A stretch of 64,000 nt of DNA from Mytilus edulis (taxonomy: Eukaryota; Mollusca; Bivalvia; Mytilida; Mytilidae), in assembly GCF_963676685.1 (NCBI RefSeq), contig NW_027267187.1, positions 99,084 to 163,083 on the forward strand, in the 5' to 3' direction. The notes beneath the pieces were generated by a model. The model was not told the DNA's origin. It saw only the letters and a list, made by a program, of their open reading frames with translations, and made no database searches. Every line of letters starts with the position of its first letter. Position 1 is the first letter of the stretch. Shown in pieces: positions 1 through 12,100 of the stretch. A program made the position numbers and the translations under genes.

Positions 1-770
1 ATGGTCAAAACGCTTTAAAAAACCTTAAAAGTGGCATTTACTTCCTTAAAATGGTAGGTCAAATTCATTGAAACTCTGATGGTATGTTCCCTCCCATGTA
101 CCAATGGAGTATCTGCCATTAAAAATTTGGAATGGTCTGTGTTACCATAGAAACCAGCCAAAATGTCAAAACTTTCAAAAATTTCAAAATGCTCCAAAAG
201 TAATGAAACTTAATATGATTGTTGACTGTTAAGTCTGCATGAAATTTTTGGAGTTGGAATTTCCAAAATGGCCACCGTTGCCATGGAAACTGCAGAAATG
301 TCAAATATTTTCAAAATGCTCCAAACTTAATGAAACTTGATATTATTGTTACCTGGCATGTATAGATGAGACTTTTGACTTTGGAATTTCCAAAATGGCC
401 ACCATTGCCATGGAAACTGCATTATGTCAAAATGTTCAAAATGCTTAAACCATAATGAAACTTGATAGTATTTTTTACTGGCAAGTAGAAATGAGACTAA
501 TGACTTTAAAATTTTTAAAATGGCCACCGTTGCCATGGAAACTGCAGAAATGTCAAATATTTTCAAAATGCTCCAAACTTAATGAAACTTGATATTATTG
601 TTAACTGGCATGTATAGATGAGACTTTTGACTTTGGAATTTCCAAAATGGCCACCATTGCCATGGAAACTGCATTATGTCAAAATGTTCAAAATGCTTAA
701 ACCATAATGAAACTTGATAGTATTTTTTACTGGCAAGTAGAAATGAGACTAATGACTTTAAAATGCAAAA
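1..770 (+). repeat. Tandem ~126-bp units of the ATGGCC/CCATGG-core repeat family
   Basis: Five copies of a core reading roughly AAAATGGCCACC-GTTGCCATGGAAAC lie near 140, 277, 404, 529 and 655, spaced about 126 bp. Positions 271-518 and 523-770 are a near-exact 252-bp duplication (two units), with one difference noticed in a TTACCTGG/TTAACTGG segment. The same family fills 20.83-29.83 kb and part of every unit of the 29.83-64 kb array. No element end (5' hairpin or 3' CTAG) is visible here, so this is an internal piece cut off by the window start. The short open frames across it follow the repeat period and are not genes. Confidence 0.85.
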
Positions 771-1196
771 AATGAGAACTATGGTCGGGTTGTGGCTTTG
801 ATACATTCCCAATTTCCTTTCTCAATTTTATACACTGTTTCAAATTTTCAAACTTCAATCAAATGGTGCTGGAAGACATCTTGAACTCACTATGTTGTAT
901 AATTTATTGCTTATTGTTGAACACCTCATGATGACTTCAAGACAACGAAGAACAATAGAAGTGTTGTTGCCATTTACAATTCATACATATGCATCTCTTC
1001 AAATAGTAAGGGTAGACTGATGATCCTTGCTGTTACAGTATGAAGAAAATACACTTTCAAAGAAACTGATGTGTGATATCCATTCAGTATTAAAATGATA
1101 AACAACAAAAAACAACAAATTTCAAAAGGTTGTGGAAGATGTACATTTTGAAAAAATATTGTACAAATCAAGTTAATACTTCAGTTACTTAAATCT
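771..1196. other. Non-coding stretch, nothing recognised
   Basis: AT-rich sequence between the left repeat block and the next module cluster. I see no repeat, RNA gene or convincing reading frame. Confidence 0.5.
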
Positions 1197-1780
1197 TTAC
1201 CGAACTTCTTGCCTGTCCTGAACTTTTTCATTTTGATCAAAATTTGTTGTAGAGAAGTACTTTATACTTTCAATCTGGTTTTCTGTCGATTTGTTCATTT
1301 TGTTCCTTAGCATGCTTAGGAGGTCTGAATGGTTTGCTGTAGTTTGGAGGCTTCCTGTTTGATTTCTGTTTGATTTCTTTTTTTGATCCATACTTCTAAT
1401 GCCATGCATCCTACTTTTCAAAGCTTCATGCTTAAGTCGAAATTTTTATGAAGAACTTTGATTTGAGGCTGTTTTCTTTTTTTCAATCCCTAATTCTAAT
1501 GCCATGAATAAAGCGCTTTAGTCGAATTTTATGAAGAACTTTGATTTGAGGCTGTTCAGATTTTCTATGGTATAATTAGGTCTGAATCTTTTCCTTTAGT
1601 GTTGAGGTTCCCTGTTTGATTTCTTGAAAATTTCTTTTTTTCAATCCATACTTCTAATGCGATGGTGCTTTTCAAGGCATCATGCATTAGTAAAAATTTT
1701 ATCAACAACTTGTTGTACTTGACATTGCAGTGGCCATTTAAAACTGGTATTCCTATTGTGCTGATCACCTGAAAATACAT
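1197..1780 (-). pseudogene. Possible decayed exon cluster, three related modules
   Basis: On the minus strand three related modules follow each other. Each has a stretch like CATGGCATTAGAAGTATGGAT followed by an A-rich run, and the outer two continue into a peptide of the form KKx-RNQTG-L-T-SDL. The outer modules are open over 71 and 74 codons; the middle one has a stop. A splice-acceptor-like TTTTCAG precedes the first module (near 1767) and a donor-like GTAAAG follows the last (near 1197). No protein family is recognised. It may be a decayed exon repeat or simply a tandem repeat. Confidence 0.25.
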
Positions 1781-2189
1781 AAAATTTACATATATATATA
1801 TGTTTAAAGAGCTTGAAATAAAATTTTCATATATTCAAAATTTAATTACTGAATGATGGATCATGCTTGCTTCATTAAAGTAGATTTGTTGTGTGTTGAT
1901 ACTTAGCAATAGATAGTATGCGTTTGGAATTTAACGTAACAGTGTACATAGTGTTAGTTTAAACATATTTATTTACATGATTTATAGTGGATTGGAAAAC
2001 AAATTTTGCAACTTATATTAATCCCTTTCCACTTTGCGGGTGCAAGTGCATTGTAGCTGCATTAGCCTGCTCTTTCTCAAAATCTACAGGAGTGTCTTTA
2101 ATTTGCAAGAGATATGGCTCTCTATATGGCTCTCTCTTAACAAGGGTCAGCAATTTATTGTCCCCTTCTCATGGACTATCATCGTTTCC
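1781..2189. other. Non-coding stretch, nothing recognised
   Basis: AT-rich sequence with a short TATATATA run near 1793. A 133-codon plus-strand frame beginning at 1987 overlaps the SINE-like segment that follows and has no recognisable domain. Confidence 0.45.
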
Positions 2190-2330
2190 TCAAGACCATA
2201 CTCACAAATGGTGTCAAGGAAGAGCTGAAAATCAGTCCCGGAAATTTTCATCCTGGAATAGGAATCGAACCAGGAACCGTTGTGTAAGAAGTCCAATGTC
2301 GTTCTCATACATGGTGTTAGTTCTTCTTAA
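2190..2330 (-). repeat. tRNA-derived SINE-like fragment
   Basis: The minus strand carries GGTTCGATTCC (complement of 2261-2271), which matches the Pol III B-box / tRNA T-arm consensus exactly. A cytosine-poor stretch and a short C-rich tail sit on either side, as in tRNA-derived SINE heads. I could not find a convincing A box or a foldable cloverleaf, so it is not a functional tRNA gene. The body boundaries are uncertain. Confidence 0.35.
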
Positions 2331-3342
2331 AATTAATCAACAAATGGTCGTCATGTGTTATAAATGTTTGTTTTTTTACTTTTTATGAAATGACAATTAC
2401 AACTATAATATTAGTTCATACCACACTTTGTATATGTTTTTATAAAAAAACTTTTTTCAATTTGCCATGAACTTGCTCAAGGTTGGCAGTTCCTTCAAGA
2501 TACTCTGGCTTCCTTTGCCACTAAAATTGTTGTCATAATATGACTGAAAAATTGATGGAAGTGTCCGTATTAAATCAATCAATATTCAATCAAGTGTACA
2601 CGTAAGACAGGTTTCTTGTGTACTTCATGTACTGATGATTTTTTTTTTGACAGAGACCCTTATAAATGTTGTACAACACTTTGTCCTAAGGTGTAGTATA
2701 TAAATGTAAATACACTGTACCATGTACATCAGCCATTTGGGACTTTGAATTGGATATCTACAAGTACCTGAAATAAATTGAAAAGCATATGTTAATTGAA
2801 AATCATTACAGTTATAAGTCTTCATGTTTTTATAATTATTTTATGGTATTGGTTGTCACACATATATCAAGAATAATTTGTGAGAAATTGTGTAGGGGAT
2901 TTTTTTATGGATACATGTATATATAGTACCACGAGAACATATGTAAACAGTTTGGTGAAATGATTCATATTATAGTGTTGCGTTGCTTAGTTATATCTCT
3001 AGTTACTGTACATGTATACTATAGTTTTTATGTATAAAGAGTCAAAAATTTGTTATGTACAAAAAAAATGTACCAGCGAGTGTATCGAGTAGGCACTTTA
3101 GTACATGTGTTTTCTAAATTGAGTGATGAGTGTTAATCATGTGGTGTAAACTATCTTAGCTGAACTGGTTTGAACTCAAATGATCAAATTTTACCTACAA
3201 TTTTATACATTGTACCTGTTGTACCAAACAAACATTTAAGAATTTGTTTAAAACTTTACCAATAATGTTTTTACTAAAAATCTTTACAGGTAACTTGACA
3301 AAAATTATACATCACTGTGTGCCAGATTTACATTTAGAACTA
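2331..3342. other. Non-coding stretch, nothing recognised
   Basis: AT-rich DNA with several TACATGTA-type palindromes (near 2911 and 3009). No gene or structured repeat can be supported. Confidence 0.5.
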
Positions 3343-4408
3343 TACCACTGTCCGAGGTTAGGGGGAGGGTTGGGATCCTGCTAACATGTTTAACCCCGCC
3401 ACATTATTTATGTATGTGCCTGTCCCAAGTCAGTACCCTGTATATTCAGTGGTTGTCTTTTGTTTATGTGTTACATATTTGTTTTTCATTCATTTTTTTA
3501 CATAAATACATTTAAGGCCGTTAGTTTTCTCGTTTGAATTGTTTTACATTGTCTTATCAGGGCCTTTTATAGCTGACTATGCGGTATGGGCTTTGCTCAT
3601 TGTTGAAGGCCATACCAGTCAGGGGTGGTACTTAAACAAGTGATTTCAAAATCACTTCTTTGAGTGATTTTGGCTGTGAAATATTTAAAATTTTTGCACA
3701 GACTTTTCAAAATCACTGAAACAAGTAATTTGAGAAGTTAAAATTTAATCACTTCAATAAGTGTTTATAACATTTTTTGGATATTTTTCCCACAAGCTTG
3801 ATTTTTTTATTGGTAAAAAGACCAGAATTCCATTGAAAAAACAACTATGTACATGCAGAAATTGTCATTTGCATGATAAGCCTGCCAGTGTTTACAGTTT
3901 ATTTGAATATACATAAACTGGAATAATTTGTAGATCAGGACATAACCTTAAAATAAATCATTCTAATTCTAAAGAAAACCAATCAGGTCACCTAATACTG
4001 TTGACCTTTGTCTGATAGTAAGAGTAGTTAATGCATATTTGATTACAGAACAATTCCCAAGGGTACTTTTATAAGCTTTAGCGCACTAACTTACTGCCCA
4101 AGCGCACTGGTGAAATTGATATCAAAAGAAAAAGGGATAATTGATTTATGTACGAAAATTATAGAAAAGTTTGTTAATATATGGAAAATCAATGAAATTG
4201 GCATTTGAAGATCAAAGAAAACACCAAAATCACTTAAACAGGTGATAACTGAATATAAAAAATCACTGAAATAGGTGATAATGAAATCACTTGTTTAAGT
4301 AGCACCCCTGAATGCGTACGGTGACCTATAGTTGTTAATGTCTGTGTCATTTTGGTCTTTTGTGGATAGTTGTCTCATTGGCAATCATACCACATCTTTT
4401 TTTTTATA
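3343..4408 (+). repeat. Bivalve SINE-like dispersed repeat, split by a TIR element
   Basis: The text from CCACTGTCCGAGG near 3345 through GGTATGGGCTTTGCTC near 3581, and the text from TACGGTGACC to a T-rich end near 4405, are two halves of one repeat that I recall as very common in mytilid sequence. The halves are separated by an inverted-repeat element at 3620-4310. GGTTGGGATCC near 3370 is a loose match to a Pol III B box, and the T-rich 3' end is SINE-like. The family name is not assigned; recognition is from memory. Confidence 0.55.
3620..4310. mobile_element. 691-bp TIR element (MITE-like, hAT-style ends)
   Basis: The element begins CAGGGGTGGTACTTAAACAA and ends with the inverse complement of its first 28 bases with one mismatch (4283-4310). 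The repeated AAATCACTT-type words inside make the ends strongly self-complementary over more than 60 bp. No transposase frame is present, so it is non-autonomous. CAGGGG ends suggest the hAT superfamily, which makes 8-bp target duplications, but I could not identify a clear target duplication. It interrupts the flanking SINE-like repeat, so it is younger than that repeat. Confidence 0.75.
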
Positions 4409-5689
4409 CATGTAGCAACATAATATCAATGGTTAGTAAGAAGGCTAGACATTTCAGCATGTGCACTCTTCACTGCTCTTGTTGTATATTTATACATACA
4501 GTAACCACAATGAACTAAATCAGTGAAACCAGTCTTAACTGAACAAAATCTTCAGTTCCAAAGGTGTTCAGTTTCAACAGGTTTTACTGTATATAATATC
4601 TATTATCATAACAGATTATACTGTAGTTAGCTAGCATGGTTGAGCATTAACATGTTTACAGTAGAAATTTGTGTGCAGGATGTATTGTGACAACTTCAGT
4701 CCCAAATTTTTTATGTGGTACCGTACGCATACTGCACAGTACCAATTTCAGTCTACAAGTGTGTTTGAAGAGTGCACACCACTTATTTACAACATTTCAG
4801 CCTGCATTTTGGTGAAAAATATTTTGAATTTATGTCATGTATTATAAATATGATTGTGGTGCATTTTCATTGGTCACGCCTTGGCCAGAGCCGTCACGAA
4901 ACTGATCACTTCAACACCCTTTTCTTTTAAGGACAGTTGTTTTCTATACAGGGGGAAAAGGGATGGAGTGCATGCATATGTTACTGTACACCATTTGGTC
5001 AGTGTGGGGTCGCGTCTATTGTCTTAATAACATTTCGCCCCGTGTCCCTTCGCCTTACTTTTAAATATAGGAGTTGAAGTTGAAAATTGTCCAGATCCTC
5101 CCTCTTTTTATGTGAAAACAACATCGGGTGCCTGTGTTTATACTTAAAAGGGAGAAGATCACATGGACACGTTCAACGTCAGTATCATTTTTCATTGAAC
5201 AATTATGCGTTCCACTAAAATGGGTGGATATTGACTAATTTGGCAAAATGATGAGGCACTTACACAGGATCCTTAGGATTTTCCGGCCATTACTGCGACT
5301 GCGCCTGTGCGGTATCAGGTTAATTCGCCCCAAATAAACTTTCGCAACTTACTCGTTCGCCACTTTGGTTCGTTCGTACCCAATTTTAATTCAAATTCCA
5401 CATGAATTATTATATTCTTTTCTGTTTTAAGTTAACCATGTTTACCAAAATAAAATTAAAAGAATTGAATTAGAATAAGGGAATTACTATAATTAATAAA
5501 TGTTATTATGTATGATTACTTCTAATTTGGTATTATTGTTTGTGTGTTATGATTGTTAATTTCCCGATGATTATTCTTGGGTTTTTTTTTGTGGTGGAAC
5601 TGTTTGACATACGAACGTATGGTTAGCCTATAAAGGATGTACAGATCCACAGAAGAAGTAGTTTTAGAATCATCTTGTTCTTTTAATAA
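4409..5689. other. Non-coding stretch, no supported gene
   Basis: Intergenic-looking sequence. Around 5020-5390 there are several TTCGCC / TTCGCCCC words, which may belong to another dispersed repeat, but I cannot define ends. No open frame of note. Confidence 0.45.
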
Positions 5690-6040
5690 GCATTTCACAT
5701 ATGATATAGGATATGTTCCTTATGTCGTAACTACAATACCCTTCCCTTTTCACGAATGTGATCTACAAAATTAGACTATTGCCGGATTTGTAATAACATA
5801 AGCAATACGACGATTGCCACATTTACAGTAGGATATGCTTACCCTTCCGGGGACCTAATATCACCCCAGTTTTTGGTGGGGTTCGTCTTGCTTAACTAAT
5901 TAGTCTTTAGTTTTCGATGTTGTGTCATATTTGTACTATTGTTTGTATGTTTGTCTTTTTATTTTTAGCCATGGCGTTGTCAGTTTATTTTCAACCTATG
6001 AGTTTGACTCTCCCTCTGGTTTCTTTCGTTCTTCTTTTAA
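5690..6040 (+). repeat. Bivalve-type dispersed repeat
   Basis: The block running from CATTTCACATATGATATAGG through GTTTTTGGTGGGGTTCGT to CATGGCGTTGTCAGTTT matches, from memory, a sequence seen very often in mussel and other bivalve genomes and transcripts. It has no reading frame and no visible terminal repeats. Ends are approximate and the repeat class is not known to me. Confidence 0.5.
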
Positions 6041-6885
6041 TTTGCTTTTATGTAAATACTGACTATACATGTATCTAGTATGTATGAGTAAAAAATTTAG
6101 ATGACAAAAAAAGATAATAGTTTTCAACAGCTTGTCCTCTTTGCCTCTTACTTTATTCTTAAACAATAATAAACAATTATAGCAGTTCACTTACCAAATT
6201 GTGGTAATTAGGATTAATTCAACCCAAAAACAACCTTGGCAGAATCTGCACGAAAAAGAAACCGTATACGGTTACAGATCGATAAAGGTGTCCGAATTTA
6301 TATATTTTCGCAAAAATGGCCTTATCAGGCTGTCTTATCTGTAAGAAAAAGATTGTTGGAAAGTCAAATTTAGGAAGTACTAAACACTACATTTATACAA
6401 CGACTCATATAACTAATAATTCCGACATCGCATGAGTTCAGAGGACTTTCAGCTAGTAAGTCAATGAAACTGGTCGCCTCATTTAGTAGCAGACTGAGAT
6501 TTATGTCATATATATACGCAGCCCAGTATCATAATTCCTTTGGCAAACAAATTTTTCGGAACTCTCAGTCGATCTTTTTTCCATACCCGTATTTGCGTAA
6601 CTAGAGGTAGCGATGTATGGTACCTATGTTTCCTTTGGTTAAATACTAAAATCTAAAGCACTCCCTTTCAGTCAATATTTATTCCCCGACCGTATTCTCA
6701 CTTTTTCCATGCCCTGATTATGCAGGAACTATTATATAGCCACTGGAGGTCAATCAAACAATACACAAAACAATTTGGTCGTTTCTGGCTGTAAAACACA
6801 GATCAACAATGAGGGCATCTACTTCACTGAATTGATTGTCTAATTAAGCAAACAGATGCTTTTAGAATCGGAAGTGTATTTGTTC
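6041..6885. other. Non-coding stretch, nothing recognised
   Basis: AT-rich sequence with no convincing gene. A 64-codon minus-strand frame near 5996-6190 overlaps the preceding repeat and has no domain. A weak match to the GTACGCA module of the next region appears near 6511. Confidence 0.45.
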
Positions 6886-8720
6886 TTATACTGAACTTGC
6901 ATATAACATTTATAACAAACGCTACTGGACGTAAACAAGCAATAAATTGACAATCTTATCACTTTTCACTTCATTCAACAATGTTCAACTTACTGTAAAT
7001 CACTTGTCTATTTAAGGGTACAAGATGTACAAGTACGCAGCCACGTGTAATTTGAACGTGTTTTTTTTTGTTGGAATTGACACGTCCCCACATTTTTCCA
7101 ATTTCTCTCAGTTAGTACTGGATTCTGTTTGGCTCTACTGGTCATGCTGTTGTCTGAGTACGTAGCCATGTGTGGTTAAAAATGGATGTTTATTGTTCGA
7201 ATTAACACGTTCCAACATTTTCCAATTAATATTTACCCCTTGTCTCAGTGAGAGCTGACACGGTCTCTTGGGTTGTACATATAGTGATGTCTAACTACGC
7301 ATCCACGTTCGATCACCTTATGGACTTGTTGTAATTCCTACAGTTTGTACATGTTGTATCATATGTCGTATCAAATGGTTCGATCTCAACCTGAACACGC
7401 ATGTAACAAATGCCACTGGACGTTAAGCAAATAATAAATCCACACATTAGACAAATCTGGTTAATTTGTTCCGTCTTCGTCTAATTGCAGTAAAGCACTT
7501 GTCTTGTAACCGGTGAGGGATACCTGAGTACGCACCAACGTGTAGAATAGGATTTTCTGTGTCGCAATTGACATGTTAAACTTTCTACCTTTTCTAATTA
7601 GCAATTTAACCCTCAATGAGGGCTTCAATGTGTTTGGCTGTACGGATGTCTAAATACTAAGAGAAGTTCTTAAGTGATTCCTATTCCTTGTTTCTGTTAT
7701 CAATTGAATTCTCGTCCTGAACATGCATGTAGTAATCATGGTAATTACAAACAATAAATCAACAAATTAAAACAATCTGGTCACTTATGTCATGTATGTC
7801 TTCATCCAACTGCCAGTAACGCCTTTCATTATTTAACGATACGGGTTTTCTAAATACACAGCCATGCACGAGCGGTTAGATCGGAGATTTTATGGTTGGA
7901 ATTGACACGTTCCTACCATTACAAGTTATCAGATAATGTATTGTCTCAGTGAAAGCTGGTGTCTGTTTGGCTCCACTGATGTCTAAATATCCTGCCACGT
8001 GAGTTCAAAACTATAACTGAAATTAAGTACGTCCTACCTCATGTATAATTACATGTGTTATCAATTGTTCTCTACCTGAACATGCATATAGTAATTGCCA
8101 CTTGACGTTCGTCTTCATTCAACTGGCAATAAACCCTTGTCTCTTTAAAAGTATGGGATGTCAAAGTACGCATCCACGTGCACATTTGGTCACTATTGGA
8201 ACATTGAAATTTTCTCATTCTATCACATTGAATGTGCTATAAATTTGTTTTCGTCCTTAACCATGTTATTACTTAACTTATTTCATTTGACTGGGCGGGA
8301 TTTAACCAGTTCGCTTATTTAAGACCAGTACTTAATCTTTAGACAGGTGTTTCGGGATACACTCAGTAATGAAGTGTCCAGTTCTTCCTAACAAAGAATA
8401 CACTCAGTTCAATTTATATCGGTTTGGTGACACAGAGAGGTGATTAGAAATCAACTATAATTATAACGGCCATCATTCTTATCACACACATCTTTAAATA
8501 GACTGTCCTTATGCAAATTGAAACGTAAGCTCAGTCCGATCAGTTGAAATAACTTTGCTAATAACTGGCATGAAGTTATTGCTACAGGACTTTCCAAAAG
8601 CAACAATAAATTGGCAAATCAAAATCATCTTGTCACATCTGTTTTCATTGAATTGACAGTACGAGGGTTTCTCGTGTATTTGTCTGTACTGGATGTATAA
8701 GTACTTACCCACGTACAGTG
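6886..8720. repeat. Diverged repeat region with GTACGCA-CCACGTG modules
   Basis: A motif close to GTACGCAgCCACGTG recurs near 7033, 7158, 7293, 7529, 7853, 7986, 8165 and 8701. Between copies, other words recur in the same order: TTGGAATTGACACGTTCC (near 7071, 7196, 7561, 7897), GTCTCAGTGAGAGCTG (near 7243, 7944), TGTTTGGCTCTACTG (near 7127, 7965) and CCTGAACATGCAT (near 7391, 7716, 8082). These are old, strongly diverged copies of a composite unit with a short step of about 125 bp and longer steps of 320-500 bp. It lies just upstream of the Helentron gene and could be part of that element, but no terminus is evident. Confidence 0.6.
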
Positions 8721-9193
8721 ACTACAATGAGACCTTTAACAAAAAATCATTTTTTTTCTTTGTGATAGAAAAAAACCTATTAGTCGCCTTTTGTTGAAGC
8801 TATAAAGGACCAACCCATTGCTGTTGAACGTGGAACATAATAAATAAAAAAGAAAAATTTAAATCTTGAATTTCATACAAATTATACAAAGATCATAGTG
8901 CAAAATTACAATCGTTCATTTAGAATTTCGAATGTATGTTGACGCACACTCGAAATAAGCATTTATTGATTTGCTTTTGATATGCAAATGTCAAACAATA
9001 ATTCATTTCGCTTGAAGTCAAAAGAAGTTACAAAGGCTGCTGTTAAACTTCTGGTAGTATTTATTTGCAACTTATTGTATATCAATAAACTGAAATTGAA
9101 AGCTACATTTTAAGTTGGGAATGTAGCTAACCACAAAACGTATTTGTTTTATAGACCACGAATAAAACCTGAATTTCATCACTTGTATATTGA
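8721..9193. other. Upstream region of the Helentron gene
   Basis: AT-rich sequence between the module region and the first ATG of the Rep reading frame. It should hold the element's promoter and perhaps its 5' end, but I cannot point to a TATA box or terminal hairpin with confidence. Confidence 0.35.
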
Positions 9194-12100
9194 ATGCAAA
9201 ATAGTGCTATGGATTTGACGCAAATTATCAAGGAAGTTAGAGATAGCGTAGCTCTAAATTCTAAAAATGAACATGAGTTTATACTGCCCGATAACTATCT
9301 AGTTGTTGAACATAACCAAACGCCTACTCGCAATGCTTGCAGCATAAAATTTCAAGAAACTATGCAAAATTTAAAGACAGAAATATTGTTACACTCTCAA
9401 CACAAGCAAGAGTTTCAACTGCCCTTTGAGTATCAACTAGTTCAAGGAATTTCGTCAAAGAAATTTCAATGTCATGGCAAAAAAATCCAATCAGTAGGTT
9501 CTAGTTATTCTAATTTACATACGCCTGAAAGCAATATTTTAAATAAAGCTGTGTCAGCACTTAAAGATGAAGTACGGTATCAAAGTACACTCATACAAGA
9601 CTTTAATCTACCATTCAATGATTTAATCGAACAAAGGAAACAAGCGAAAGAAAACAACGAAGGGAGTCCTGATGATGGCAAAATAATACCAAAATACAAA
9701 AAAGATAAACCTAAGAAGTCACATAAGAACAAGACACAACAATCTACCAGAGGCAAAAGAGAAAAAGACAAAGAACGCAAAAGAAAACAGAGAAATATGG
9801 AAAAAGAAAGTATTAGTATTACTAAGCAACTGTCTGAAACACAATGGCAGAAAATGTATAAGGATAAGCCGTCTTATAGACAATATAAAAAAAGATATAG
9901 CGTGGAAAAATACTATTCAAATATGCCTTATAAAGAAGCAAAGAAAGATAAGAGTAAAGAAAAGTATAGACTGAATGAAAAATTTCAGGAAGAAGTGAAG
10001 AACAGAAGTAAAACGAAGTATCATTTAGATGTACAATTTCAACAAGAAAAGAAAAAAAGGAGTATAACCAAATATCATATGAACCTACCATTTCAACAAG
10101 AAAAGAAAAAAAGGAGTATAACCAAATATCATATGAACCTACCATTTCAACAAGCAGTGAAACAAAGGAGCAAAACTAAGTACAGGTCGAATATCCAATT
10201 TAGAGAGGCAGTTAAAAAAGCAAGTGTACAAAAGTATGCATTTGACAGCGGTTTTCATGAAAAATTGAAGAGAATGAATTTGTTAAGGTATAGACAGAAA
10301 GTGATTGTCAGAGAAAAATACAAAGAAAGACTACGTAGGCAGTACAAACATGACCTGCTCATAAGACAAAATAAAATGTTGATGATGAAACAAAGACGTT
10401 TGAATAAAAACCACAATATGAACGATATTGCAATGTTCTTCAGACAGCAAGTTAGAGACGGGCCAACATATGTGTGCTCAGTTTGCCACAAGTTTAAGTT
10501 CAAGAAACAGGTTGTCATATGTGACAAACTTAAATACTCAAAAAAAGGCACAAACAGCATAGCAATGGCAAATCACTGCATTACTCAACAATTCCTTTCC
10601 AGTTGTGCGAATCAATGTCAAAACACATGTGAAATCATAAATCACAAGCAATGGATATGTTTTACCTGCCACTACCACGTTTTGAAAGGACAACTGCCAG
10701 CAGATGCTTATGTTAATGGTCTTCAATTGCCACATATTCCAGATCAACTTAATTCCTTGAATAAATTAGAAAAACAACTAATTTCTATAAGGATACCATT
10801 TATGAAAATAATACAGCTTCCAAAAGGAAATCAACGAGGGTTTATTGGGCCATGTGTTTCTGTTCCTACAGATGTTGAGAAGACCACCAATGTGCTGCCA
10901 AGGTGTGAAACTGAAACAGAACTGATCAGATGTAAACTCAAAAGAAAACTGGAATACAAAGGGTATACTCAGTATGAATATGTTAGTCGAAAGAAAATTT
11001 GCAACGGTTTGAAATATTTACAGGAAAAAAATCCATATTATCATGATAAGTTGTTGAATAAACAATGGATAGACAATACTCCTTCAGATTTTGAGGACTT
11101 AGTGGTCGAAGAGACAGAACATACTGAATTCGTACCACAGGAGGAAGATAGAATTGACAATCACAATGATGAAGACGAGTCAGTGAAGAACAGAGGCTTA
11201 CCTTCGGACACGTGCCTACAACCTGTGGATATTGGACAGGAAATTCTCGACCAGCATTTTGATCATATCTTCTGTGTTGCTCCAGGAGAAGGGAATACAC
11301 CTGTACGCATGTTGCAAGAAGAAGGAAATGAAGCAATGTCATTTCCTGTTCAATTTCCTGAGGGATCATTTGGATCATTTGATGCTAAGAGATCTATGCA
11401 TCTTACTCGATCAAAATATTTCCATGCTAGACTTTTCAGTGCTGACTCCCGATTTTCAAGTGACACATCATACATTTTTTATGCTCAGTACTTGTCTGAA
11501 CTTGAGCAGGTAATATCGAAAGTGTCAATAGCATTGCGCAAAAGTAGTGGAAAAGATCAAACAGGAAACATCATTACAGCAAGTATGCTCACAGATAAGA
11601 ACCAACTGAAAAAAATTTTGACCACTGACCAGGGATATAAATTCATGACACCAATCAGAGGAACACCTCCATATTGGCAAGCAACACTCCGTGATTTAAT
11701 GGCTAGTATACGCCAACTAGGCATTCCTACTTGGTTTGCAACATTCTCTGCAGCTGACTTGAGATGGGAAGAAACACTTCAAGTTCTCTTGGAGCAACAA
11801 AAGAGCACAGAATCTTTGGAAGATCTTGATTGGACTGGCAAATCCAAAGTATTACAGAACAATCCAGTAATGAGCGCTGTCATGTTTGATTATAGGTTTA
11901 ACACCTTCCTTAAAGAAATCATAATCAAAAGAAATATCATTGGTAATGTCAAGGACCATTTTCATCGGATTGAGTTTCAACAACGCGGATCTCCACATGC
12001 ACATTGTCTATTTTGGATTAAAGACGCACCATTACTTGACACCCATGACGACAAGACAGTGTGTGATTTTGTAGACAAATACGTAACTTGCGACCTACCT

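Noticed and set aside
1987..2388. 133-codon plus-strand frame as a gene
   Set aside because: It overlaps a tRNA-derived SINE-like segment, has no known domain and no similarity that I recognise.
2768..2825. Minus-strand splice acceptor near 2772 as part of a host gene
   Set aside because: A lone TTTCAG-like site in AT-rich DNA without a supporting exon is expected by chance.
3612..4318. 8-bp target duplication around the TIR element
   Set aside because: ATACCAGT on the left and AATGCGTA on the right do not match; partial likeness of CATAC and CGTAC is too weak to call.
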